A DNA stretch of 10,937 bases, taken from contig MU069479.1 in NCBI GenBank assembly GCA_002284615.2, positions 317,450-328,386 of the forward strand, read 5' to 3'. Shown piece after piece: positions 1 through 8,200 of the stretch (positions within the stretch are counted from its first letter, which is position 1; each line of letters opens with the position of its first letter). The position numbers and the translations under genes were made by a program. The notes beneath the pieces are model-generated. The model was not told the DNA's origin and did no database searches. It saw nothing but the letters and a program-made list of their open reading frames with translations. The stretch comes from Dunaliella salina. Lineage: Eukaryota; Chlorophyta; Chlorophyceae; Chlamydomonadales; Dunaliellaceae.

Positions 1-35
<35 letters not shown>
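1..35. repeat. (CA)n microsatellite
   Basis: An uninterrupted CA dinucleotide run opens the window and is probably cut by the window edge. It then decays into a gagtgcacg sequence. No gene overlaps it. Confidence 0.97.
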
Positions 36-38
<3 letters not shown>

Positions 39-595
39 TGCACGTATAAGAGAAGGGTTTGGGAGGCCAATCAGACCAAGGACCTGCAGTATAAGGATTG
101 TTCAATGTGATGCGCACGAAGGCTTTTCCTTCCCATTTGCTGAGTGCAGGCTTGCATCCTCATTGCAGACCCCATTGCTGACAGCGAAGTAGAAAATACA
201 TGTAAGCGTCTAAATTGGACAGCAGCCAGCGTGCATTAAGGAGAGTGCCAACTGTCAGCACTGACGCTGGCAGCAGTCATTGTACTTAAAAAAGGCTGAC
301 ATTGGTCTAAGCCCATGAGTTGCCCATCTTTTCAAGAAACAGAGGAACTCTGTTGAGGGTCATTGGTCTTCTACTAGAGGTGTCTGTAATTAAGGCAAAA
401 GGAAAAAATGATAATCTACCGGCACAGCAGCTCCTTCTGTTGATATACTCCTCTGAGTACGGTACATTTAAGCACGCTTTTTATTTACAATCATGACCTG
501 AGTAAAGGTGTACCTAGAGCCTTTTCTGTCTTGTTGGTGCATCGACATAGCTGCTGAAGCGTGCGCTTTGACCAGAGTGGTGTTCATCTAAACAT
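36..595. other. unassigned non-coding stretch
   Basis: I see no supportable gene here. Open frames are short and lack recognisable motifs. The last part may still belong to the family I retroelement that becomes recognisable from about 596, but stop codons and frame changes hide its true 5' limit. Confidence 0.5.
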
Positions 596-1431
596 GCAGT
601 ACGTTTTAAAAAGTCAACTGATCCATCTTGCCCCCTCCCAGGCTGCCATCATTTGGACAGCGCGCTACACATGCTCTCAGGCTGCTAAAATCATGTCATC
701 TCCAACATGGGAACTGAACACCTTAACATTGCAGGCAGAATGATTACAAAAGCCCTCAGCAAATGCCCTGTAGGGGCAGGCCTGGTCTACACAGACATAG
801 GGAGCGATTTTAAGCTTGCTCAACACAACCTCCAACTCCCTACACATGCCTCAAACAGAACTTTACCTGCTTACTTCTTCCCTCGTAACCTTCCAGAGAG
901 GAAAAGACTTTACTCCAGTCGACCAGATGCTGTTTTGATCACCCCTTTTAATGCCAATCACACTTCAAACGGTGTTTCTCCTACCCATTCCCATCACGAT
1001 TTGCGCAGCTCCTCACGGAGGACCATCAGAACTAGTTGCATGAGGCAACCCATGTACTTCGTGCAAATGAACGCCATGTGCACCTAATAGAAATCAAGTT
1101 CTGTGAAGACACAAGGCCAGAACATCAGTTGAACACAGCTAAGCAGCAGCATGCAGACCTTTGTAAACTTGTTAACGCTAAGATTGTTGCAATTCACCCT
1201 ATTCTCCTGGGTGTTGGTGGAACTATTTACACTGAGCATACCCTGAAGCAATTCAAACATCTGGGTTTGGATCACCAGCGTGCCATGAAGTTTGCTCAAC
1301 AACTTCATGCCCATTCTGTTCAATATGCCCACAAACTAGTCACCATCCGCCGCGCTATTGAAAACAAGAATACTTCCCACAGCCAGGCTCTAGAGCCAGG
1401 TGCTTCTGGTAACCCTCCAGATCCACATTAG
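596..1431 (+). pseudogene. retroelement C-terminal zinc-knuckle and PD-(D/E)XK nuclease, broken
   Basis: In frame 2 the sequence reads a C-X4-C-X7-H-X4-C knuckle (Cys codons 629-631, 644-646 and 683-685; His 668-670), followed at once by an in-frame TAA (686-688). A stretch with KALSK and a DIGSDF segment follows, then SSRPDAVLI with the Pro-Asp pair at 923-928. After a frame change near 1020-1040, frame 1 continues with HLIEIKFCEDTRP (Glu-X-Lys at 1090-1098), the LLGVGGTIY segment and a terminal NPPDPH before TAG (1429-1431). PD followed by E-X-K is the signature of PD-(D/E)XK nucleases. A CCHC motif just before it is typical of R2-type LINE C-termini. The nonsense codon, the frameshift and a decayed RHN motif (EHLN here) make it a dead copy. 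The protein would nick target DNA to prime reverse transcription (family knowledge). Confidence 0.75.
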
Positions 1432-1469
1432 CATTCTCTTTTTCATACCTTGTGGTGGAGGGGGCACAC

Positions 1470-1485
1470 GGCTCTTTTTTGAGCC
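1470..1485 (+). other. family I 3' UTR hairpin
   Basis: GGCTC (1470-1474), a six-T loop and GAGCC (1481-1485) form a perfect 5-bp stem. The same stem recurs in copies C (6238-6252) and D (8799-8811) with different loop lengths. It lies about 40 nt after the stop codon of the retroelement ORF. Confidence 0.6.
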
Positions 1486-1560
1486 AATGTGTCTTCTTTT
1501 CCTTAATTGATGTAGGGAGAGTTTCTTTGCCTACGTAGTTTTTCTTTTCTTTTTCTTTTC

Positions 1561-2030
1561 TACCTTTTCATACTGTTTGTGAGAGAGGGGCTTCATGGGC
1601 CTAAGGGACCAAAAATCCTGGAAAAGGGAATCAAAGAGGAAAAGTTGTTAGGCGTGAGAGCAGTCCCTACAGCACTCGAGGAAAAGGTGACATTTGTGCT
1701 CTGAGCCAATTATTGCTTGGAGCCAAGGGGTTAACAAGGGGAATTACAAAGTACAAAGCAATCAGAAATGAGGAAAGGAAAGAAGAGGGTTGCTGACGTT
1801 CAGAATGGAGCTCTCAGTCACAACGCTTGACTTCCAGGCCAGAATGGAAAGTAAAATTTAGCATTGAACACATAGTTGTAGTTATGAAGAAGGCCTCCCG
1901 TCAAAAATTTGACTTGCTGCTGGCCTGTTCATACAAAAAAAGGAGCTCAAGGAGAAAGTGATATGGAGTCGACTGATGAGAGGCAGAAAATAGGGGAAGA
2001 AGAGAGTCCTGGTGCACAAGGAAGCAAATC
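1561..2030. other. unassigned stretch downstream of copy A
   Basis: I see no recognisable gene or repeat family. A short plus-strand open frame (1909-2214) has low-complexity content and no known motif, and it overlaps better minus-strand frames. Confidence 0.45.
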
Positions 2031-2035
2031 TTACA

Positions 2036-2713
2036 TTAATGGAGCAGACCTGGGGTGGTGGGATATGAACATAGCATGCTCTTCCTCTTGTGTATCATCT
2101 TGGGCATCATATAGGTCACAGGCGGGGGAGGTATTATCATTCCAAGGAGCTTTCTCTGAGGGTGTGTACATGGGGACCAAATCGAGCAGTACTGCGTTTG
2201 CTGCATATTGGTAGATCCAAAACATAGTGGTTGGGCAAAATAATAGGTGAACATATAAAGGTGAGTATTTCTGTTAGGGAGAGCAGATCCATGAAGAAAA
2301 ATGAAGTTTTTTGATGTTAAGGTGTCGCTGCTGAAAAGGAGAGGAATATCTCCAGGAGGTTTAATAGTAAGCCCTGAGGTCAACAACATGCTGGCCCTAA
2401 TCCAAGGGCTGCCTAAACGTTTTTCTAGTTGGAATCTGTGAGCATGCTGAGAGTAAGGTAACATCGCTGTATCTGCCTGCATGAACATGAGCAAAAACAC
2501 AGGGGCCTGCAAACAGACCAGCATGCTGTAGGCCATTGGTGGCAAACAAGATATGTGAAATCCAGCTGGATAAAATCCTGGAACAGAGGACGAAATCAGC
2601 GTGGAAGACCTTCTAAAGAAGGGGTCGGAAGATAAATGTGAAGACATGGTAAAGACATGTTCACCTGTGGAAATGAAGTGGTACTTAACTGCACCAGCCA
2701 GAGGTGTAGCCAA
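2036..2713 (-). CDS. unrecognised open reading frame, 225 codons
   Basis: This is the longest uninterrupted frame in the window, read on the minus strand with Met near 2713 and the stop at 2036. I do not recognise the product. The peptide is rich in Ser, Pro, Leu and Met. A hydrophobic stretch near residues 60-80 (APVFLLMFM) could be a membrane segment. A second minus-strand frame over 2031-2225 overlaps its end and reads more like ordinary protein, with an acidic tail (DAQDDTQEEEH). Either may be an exon of a minus-strand gene, or both may be chance openings. A run this long is uncommon at this base composition but not decisive. Nothing nearby suggests a function. Confidence 0.2.
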   Translation of the reverse strand: MATPLAGAVKYHFISTGEHVFTMSSHLSSDPFFRRSSTLISSSVPGFYPAGFHISCLPPMAYSMLVCLQAPVFLLMFMQADTAMLPYSQHAHRFQLEKRLGSPWIRASMLLTSGLTIKPPGDIPLLFSSDTLTSKNFIFLHGSALPNRNTHLYMFTYYFAQPLCFGSTNMQQTQYCSIWSPCTHPQRKLLGMIIPPPPVTYMMPKMIHKRKSMLCSYPTTPGLLH

Positions 2714-2867
2714 AATAAGGAATCATAAGAAATACCAGGCAGTGGAAGGTATCCAGAAACTTTTTTTGCACCAATTAAGAGAACTGTTATGCATTGGCTC
2801 AGAGGAGCCGGAAGCCTACTCCAATGCAAGCCAGCAATCGAACCTGTCTGACCTTCGAAGCAAATGA
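2601..2867 (+). CDS. unrecognised small open reading frame, 88 codons
   Basis: This plus-strand frame starts at a GTG and ends in TGA. It is Lys/Glu-rich (LLKKGSEDKCEDMV near the start) and looks compositionally protein-like, but it has no recognised domain or ATG start, and it overlaps minus-strand open frames. It could be an exon, an old transposon fragment or chance. The frame is open upstream only to a TAA at 2571-2573. I cannot assign a function. Confidence 0.12.
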   Translation: MEDLLKKGSEDKCEDMVKTCSPVEMKWYLTAPARGVAKIRNHKKYQAVEGIQKLFLHQLRELLCIGSEEPEAYSNASQQSNLSDLRSK

Positions 2868-2930
2868 AACGCATTAAACTTCAGGCTCAGTTGAGCATTT
2901 CAGGCATGCTGGCGCAAACTAAGCTATTAG

Positions 2931-2997
2931 AAAGAAAAGAAAAACTACATAGGCAGAGAAACTCTCCCTACATCAATTAAGGAAAAGGAGACACATT
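2931..2997 (-). mobile_element. family I LINE 3' end, truncated (copy B)
   Basis: The reverse complement matches the last ~65 bp of copy A: the TTAATTGATGTAGGGAGAG segment, the CTGCCTA..GTAGTTTTTC segment and the TTTTC tail (here AAAGAAAAGAAAAA at 2931-2944). It stops before the hairpin, so it is a severely 5'-truncated insertion. No ORF remains. Confidence 0.75.
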
Positions 2998-4277
2998 ACC
3001 ACTTAATAGTAATAATAATAATGGGCTTACTAATAATAATGATTGTAGCTTACTCTTTAAGCTCAGCTATTCATGGATCCCCAGCCTCGTTCATGAAGCC
3101 CTTCAGACAGCTTGCGCCCTGGATGCCAAAACTGCATTCATAGCTTCGTCAGATCTGAAAGGGGTTATCCAGAGTAAAACAGATTAAGCCAAGGGCTGCT
3201 AGCCGCGCGTACAAAGCAGAGTTCTATGGTGGAGATTAACCAGCACGCATTAAGGAGTAAGCCCAGCCAACTGAGGCAACGTATGGCCAACCAGGCAAAA
3301 GCAGGTTCAGCAGGTTGTCAGCCATCTGTGTAAACCTCATTCCCTTTTATCCACGCTCCAGATTATGTTAGAAAATGTTTTCTAGTAAAAGGTGTGCAGC
3401 GTTCAGAAGTTGTGCTTGTTCATGGTGACTCAAAGGCCAGTGCACTGCGCATGTACATGCATGTGTGTCTCTGTTCTCCTTTGTTGATGCACGGACTGTG
3501 ATCCACCGCTTATGTTGTGGATGTTATGGAAACAGAAGGAGCTGTCTTGAAAAGGATGAAAAAGAAGAAAAGGAAAGAAAAACCCTCGGCAGCATGTATA
3601 CATATGTATGGGTCCCATACGTAATGGCTCATTGTATGGGAAAGGCTTTTGCCTTTTTTCTTGGCTTAGCTGGCCTTGCCCCTGTGGTTGGGAGGCAACT
3701 GAGCCACAAAAACTGAAGTCACCGCGCGATGATGATATTTCGGCCCATTTCTGAGTGCTTACACCGCTACAGCCTCGACTGAAAGGCCTTTATTGCAAAT
3801 CAGAGGGAAATGTGGGGTGATGAGCTTGCACCAATCAGAAAGAGGAGCGAGGGCAAGATAGGGCAAGATAGATGACAATTTCCATCCCAAGGGCAGCGAA
3901 AGTTAGTTAACGAGCACGATCTAGGTGATGTAGATTAAATGAAAAACAATATCGAAATGTGGGGCGAAATGTTGCACTTGTGCTGCTCTGTGTGCTGCTA
4001 CGACATCGAACAACTTCAAGGATTTTCCAACGATGCACCGAACTTGGAATGTAAAAAAGAAAATTTCGAATTTTTAAAATGGAGGCTTCTCATGCTCAGT
4101 GAGTAAGCACTTGCTGTGAGTAAGCAAAAGCTGTAGAAAGGAGATTCTTTGGAGCCTTTGCCTTGTGGTGAAGTGCCGTGGTTATAGGCTGCAGATGTTC
4201 CATGTGGTGGTACTTCTACTGGCTTGTACTCCTGCTGCATGTTACGTGTGCCCTAAGCCAACAAACACTCAATCTAC
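2998..4277. other. unassigned stretch with small simple repeats
   Basis: No supportable gene is seen. There is a degenerate (TAA/TAATAA)n patch at about 3005-3042 and a twice-repeated GGGCAAGATA near 3854-3873. An 83-codon plus frame at 3465-3716 contains a purine-rich low-complexity run (KDEKEEKERK) and no recognised domain. Frames at 4165-4434 and 4178-4474 begin with signal-peptide-like hydrophobic stretches but have no family resemblance. Confidence 0.5.
3005..3042. repeat. degenerate TAA-type microsatellite
   Basis: Short runs of AATAATAATAATAATGG and CTAATAATAATGATTG lie side by side. This is simple sequence with no coding potential. Confidence 0.7.
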
Positions 4278-4429
4278 TTTTGCCAACGAACATCCACAGT
4301 GTGTTGTTTTGCCTCAGATTACTCAGTCTAGTTTGCCCATTCAGCCTACTTTGCCCATTAAAAAACTGGCTTATTTTGCCCAGGAAAACTCGATTTGTTT
4401 TGCCCATGAGCACTATATTGCATTTTGCC
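4278..4429 (+). promoter_or_regulatory. periodic TTTTGCCC motif cluster upstream of the PEBP gene
   Basis: Seven TTTTGCC or TTTGCCCA motifs lie at 4278, 4307, 4332, 4350, 4374, 4398 and 4423, with steps of mostly 24-25 bp. The sequence between them is largely unrelated. The block ends about 45 bp before the proposed ATG at 4474. It could be a promoter or 5' UTR motif array, or a decayed ~25-bp tandem repeat. The regulatory reading is inference from position and periodicity only. Confidence 0.4.
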
Positions 4430-4473
4430 TTTAGAGCAGGCGCTCCCAGACACCAATTATTTTCCTCTTTGTG

Positions 4474-4573
4474 ATGAAGTGCATGCTTCATGTGTGTACA
4501 TGCTTTCCTTTATTGTTCCTAGCAGTTGAAGAGGAGCTGAGCAAACTTAATGGCTCAAGGCTTTTATCCCATT
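4474..4573 (+). CDS. PEBP exon 1, tentative (signal-peptide-like start)
   Basis: The ATG at 4474 begins MKCMLHVC followed by a hydrophobic CFPLLFLA and then VEEELSKLNG, which resembles a short signal peptide and a mature start. The donor CATT|gtaacc leaves phase 1, exactly what exon 2 needs. The intron would be 86 nt. The donor is the weakest of the set, so the true first exon may lie elsewhere, for example further upstream at other hydrophobic starts near 4195-4202. Confidence 0.4.
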
Positions 4574-5191
4574 GTAACCTTGTAACCTTGTGCCGTGGTC
4601 CCCTGCGCTTTTCACGGACTTTTGTACAATCTTTTTTCACGTGCTTAGGCAACCTGCAGGGGTGCCGCAACACGTTGTCAGCGGAATTAATGATGTGGTA
4701 CCATTTTTGGAGCAAGGGACTTGGGAGTTGGTCATCAAGTGAGTATGCGGTCCATCAGCACACCCTTGGCATAAAAAGAAAAAGAAAAGTCTATGCAGCC
4801 CAGAGGCCGCGTGTATTAAGGGAAGTTCCCCTAACTAACAAGCTAGCAAGCTAGCAAGCTAGCAGTGGCCTCACCAGAAGGCCCTCAGAGCCTACACTAA
4901 ACACAGCTAGCCTTGGAAAGAGCCAGAAGCAGAGCTAATGAGGATTTTGGGGGTTGTCCGCCATGCTCCTGGACGCCCGAACTCTCCTGCCATGACTAAG
5001 TGATGTTGTTATTGCCTGGCAAGTGATCACCGAGCAGCCAAACTGGCTGATGGTTACGTTCCCTTGTAAAGTTTGTAAGCCTGACAAGTGATGATTGTTT
5101 TTGCTTGCAGGTATGGAGGTGAAGTGATCTCACAGGGGGAACATATACCTGTGGACACACCTGTAAGTGTAGCGTGCATATGAGCTTACAA

Positions 5192-5225
<34 letters not shown>

Positions 5226-8200
5226 TTGTGTGTGCGCGCGTTTATGTGTGTGTCTTTGCAGCCCTGAACAATGGAAGCAATTTCATTTTTTGTAATGCTC
5301 CATTGATTTTCTCTCTCAATTTTGATAGATGTTTGCACAGACAATGCCTTAGATGACACTGCACTGATGCAGTCCATGGAGCAAAGTAGCAGTTGTAGTA
5401 TGTCCAAAGACGCCCACCTTTTGGACTGGCAGGCACTTTCAAAGCCGCCTCAACTGGACATCCGCCCGCATGATCTGGCTCAAGGGCGCTCCTTTTCAGT
5501 GAGCTGGAAGAGAAGGAGGAAGGAGGGCAAAAGAACAGAAGAAGAAAAAGAGCAGAACAGATGACGTTAGAAAAAAACGAAGACGAGTATGCAGGCCGGA
5601 CGTGAAACTCCTAAAGCAATTGAGGAAGACGTGACTCGTTAGGTTGGAAGTGCTGATTCTCCACACAAGGCAAAAGAGCAGAAGTGATTGGTATGGTTTT
5701 CTGTGGAGGGTAATTAGGCGAAACCACCTCCTGACGAAGGCTTATTACACCTGGCCTGGTTTGTTTGCCAGGTTCGCTCTTTTATTTTTTGAGTTCCGCA
5801 AGCCTCAAACCTGCCCTGTCTCTTAGTTCCTGATTCAGAATCATGCTGTGTACTGGTCATGCTTTCTGGAGACTTACATTGCCGTAAAGCCAATTTTCAT
5901 CTCCTTCACTAAGTAGCTACTATGGTCTATAGACCCCAAGCAAAGACATGCCACCCCTTGGTACTATTTAGGCTGTTCTAGTGTCGGTTGTTCTAGTGTA
6001 GGCTTAGAGGGCCTTCTAGTGAGGCCTCTGCTAGCTTGCTAGCTTGCGAGCTTGTTAGTTAGGGGACCATCCCTGAATGCACGCGGCCTCCGGCTTGTGT
6101 AGACTTTTCTTTTCTTTTCCAAGCAAAGACGTGCCCACCCCTGATATGATTCAGGTTCTAGAGCCAGGTGCTTGTAGTAACCCTCCAGATCCGCATTAGC
6201 ATGTCTTAACTCATTTCTTGTGGTGGAGGGGGCTCATGGCTCTTTATGAGCCAATGGGTCTCCTTTCTCCTCTTCCCTTCATTCATGTAGGGAGAATTTC
6301 TCTGCCTATATAGTTTTTCTTTTCTTTTCTGTTCAGGTCATCATGATTGATCCAGATGCTCCAGACCCTGAGAACCCATCTGCAAAGGAATGGTGGGTGT
6401 TGTTCCATGCTGCCTTCTTCCCTAGTACTGCTTCCAAAAGCTGCCATTGGAGATACCAGGCTTTCTTTTGACAGTGCACTCATCAGCTGATGCCCACTGT
6501 CCAGCTTACAATGCAGTGTACCACCAGTAATACAGAATGACGTGCCAGGCCCTGCATAGACTTTTCTCTTTCTCTTTTTCTCTGCTCCCTTCAGGCTGCA
6601 CTGGTACAGGGTAAACATTTCAGGTTTGGAGCTCTTGAGGATTGCTTCTGGACATGCAGTCAAGGTGATGCAAGAAAAGAAAAAAAAGAAAAGATAAGTC
6701 TACGCAAGCCAGAGGCCGTGTGCATTAAGGGAAGGTCCACTAACTAACAAGCTAGCAAGCTAGCAAGGAAGCAGTGGCCTTACTAGAAGGCCGTCAGAAC
6801 CTACACCAGACACGGCTAGCCTAGGAGAGAGCCAAAAATGTATCTAATGGGGATCTGGAGGGTTGCTGCTTGCCATGCCTCTTGACGCCCGGAATCTCCT
6901 CCTCCCGTCCTCCGCCGCTGCAAGCCCAGCAACCCCCTCCCAGAAGCCCCCTAGTAACAAAGAGCGTGTCTAGTGTTTTTGACAGTGGTTAATCTTTGGA
7001 TGACATGGTCCCTAAGCTTGGACGCTAGTGATTTGACTTTTTTTAGTCAGGCCCAGATTTATAAGGGGTGTGATTGTAAACTTATTGTAAATGGTACCAG
7101 CCATGCCAATTAGGATGATGTGTAAAGTCACTTTGTTATTCCAGTTTGGATTTCTGGAGCTGCGGGTTTTAAGTCTGGTTATGGTGTGAGAATGTTGGGT
7201 CACTACACGTTCAAGAGTGATGAAGGGGTTTGTGTTTGCTTAAATTCTGCCCTGACACAAATCCCTTCATTACTTTAGAACGTGCGCAGGCTCAACATTC
7301 CCACATCATAACTAGACTTAAAACACGCAGCTTAAGAAACCCAAACAGGAATAAAAAAGTGACTTTGCATATCATCTTAATTGGTGTGGGTGGCACGATT
7401 TACAATGATTGTATTAGGCGGGAACCTGGTTTGGTTCATTTGAATCACATCCCCGAAAGGGACGTGGATGTCGTGGGTTCGATTCTATAGGGGTTTGTTA
7501 AAGGGGCCCCTCTGGATGCTTAGGTCCTTCCCCTGTGATGCCTGGGGGCTTGTCTTGCTTGCGGATCTTTTCCTTTTCCTTTTCCTTTTTCCTTTTTCCT
7601 TTTTCCTTATACAATTACACCACCAATACATCTGGGCCTGACCAAACAAAAAGCAAGATCGCTAGCATCCCAGCTTAGAGACCATGCCATCCGAAGATTA
7701 TCCACCATCATTAACACTAGACATGCACTTTGCTTTCAGGGGGCAGCTGGGAGGGGGTTTGCTGGGCGCACGGAGGAGGCTGGGGATGGATGAATGAGAG
7801 TCTGAGCGCTCAGGGGCATGTCCAGGGCAAGCAATCCTCTGGATCCCCATTAGTTTTGTCTCCTGCTTTCTCCCAGGCTAGATATGTCTAGTTTAGGTAG
7901 AGGGCCCCCTGGTGAGGCCTCTAACTTTTGTTAGGGGTTCTCCCCTTCATGCACGCAGCCTTTGGCTTGCGTAGACTTTTCTTTTACTTTTCTTTTCTTT
8001 GTTTGAAGGGGTTTGTGTCAGGACAGAATTTTAGTTCAACAAGACGTATGTCCCTGTCTTTGAGGAGGGATCTTGGAAGGATCAAGGTGAGTTTGTGTGC
8101 CTGGAAGAGAGCGCACAAAGATAGCATCAGGGCGGGTTTGGTGCCAGGCAGGGGAGCATGTACCATTAGGGAGAACCCAGTCTGGAATAACTCTTGACAT

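Larger units (their letters stand above)
596..1560 (+). mobile_element. family I LINE-like retrotransposon, 3' part (copy A)
   Basis: This is the longest family I fragment. It holds the C-terminal end of the retroelement protein (596-1431), a 3' untranslated region with a GGCTC/GAGCC hairpin (1470-1485), and a pyrimidine tail of TTTTC units (about 1540-1560). The 3' region recurs at 2931-2997 (reverse), 6119-6330 and 8795-8873, which defines a repeat family. The reverse transcriptase part is absent, so this looks like a 5'-truncated copy, the usual result of target-primed reverse transcription. The 5' boundary is approximate and I found no target site duplication. Assignment to the restriction-like-endonuclease LINE class rests on the protein motifs described in the pseudogene entry. 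Confidence 0.75.

Noticed and set aside
3465..3716. 83-codon plus frame
   Set aside because: Its charged run comes from a purine-rich low-complexity patch. There is no known motif or splice support.
4165..4474. Two frames with signal-peptide-like starts (MFHVVVLLLA and MWWYFYWLVLLL)
   Set aside because: They overlap in different frames, and their bodies are translations of the TTTTGCCC array. No donor gave a convincing join to exon 2.
4471..4854. 127-codon plus frame read straight through as one protein
   Set aside because: It crosses exon 2 in the wrong frame and runs into the copy E tail. Only its first ~33 codons are kept, as tentative exon 1.
5174..5442. Frames of 60-73 codons across the GT repeat
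   Set aside because: They are simple-sequence translation (CVCVCV or THTHTH) with no domain. The region is intron 3.
6283..6663. 126-codon minus frame
   Set aside because: It is antisense to PEBP exons 5 and 6 and includes the copy C tail (KEKKNY) in reverse.
7440..7495. A functional tRNA gene
   Set aside because: Only the B box is good. The T-arm does not pair and no cloverleaf could be drawn, so it is kept only as a SINE candidate.
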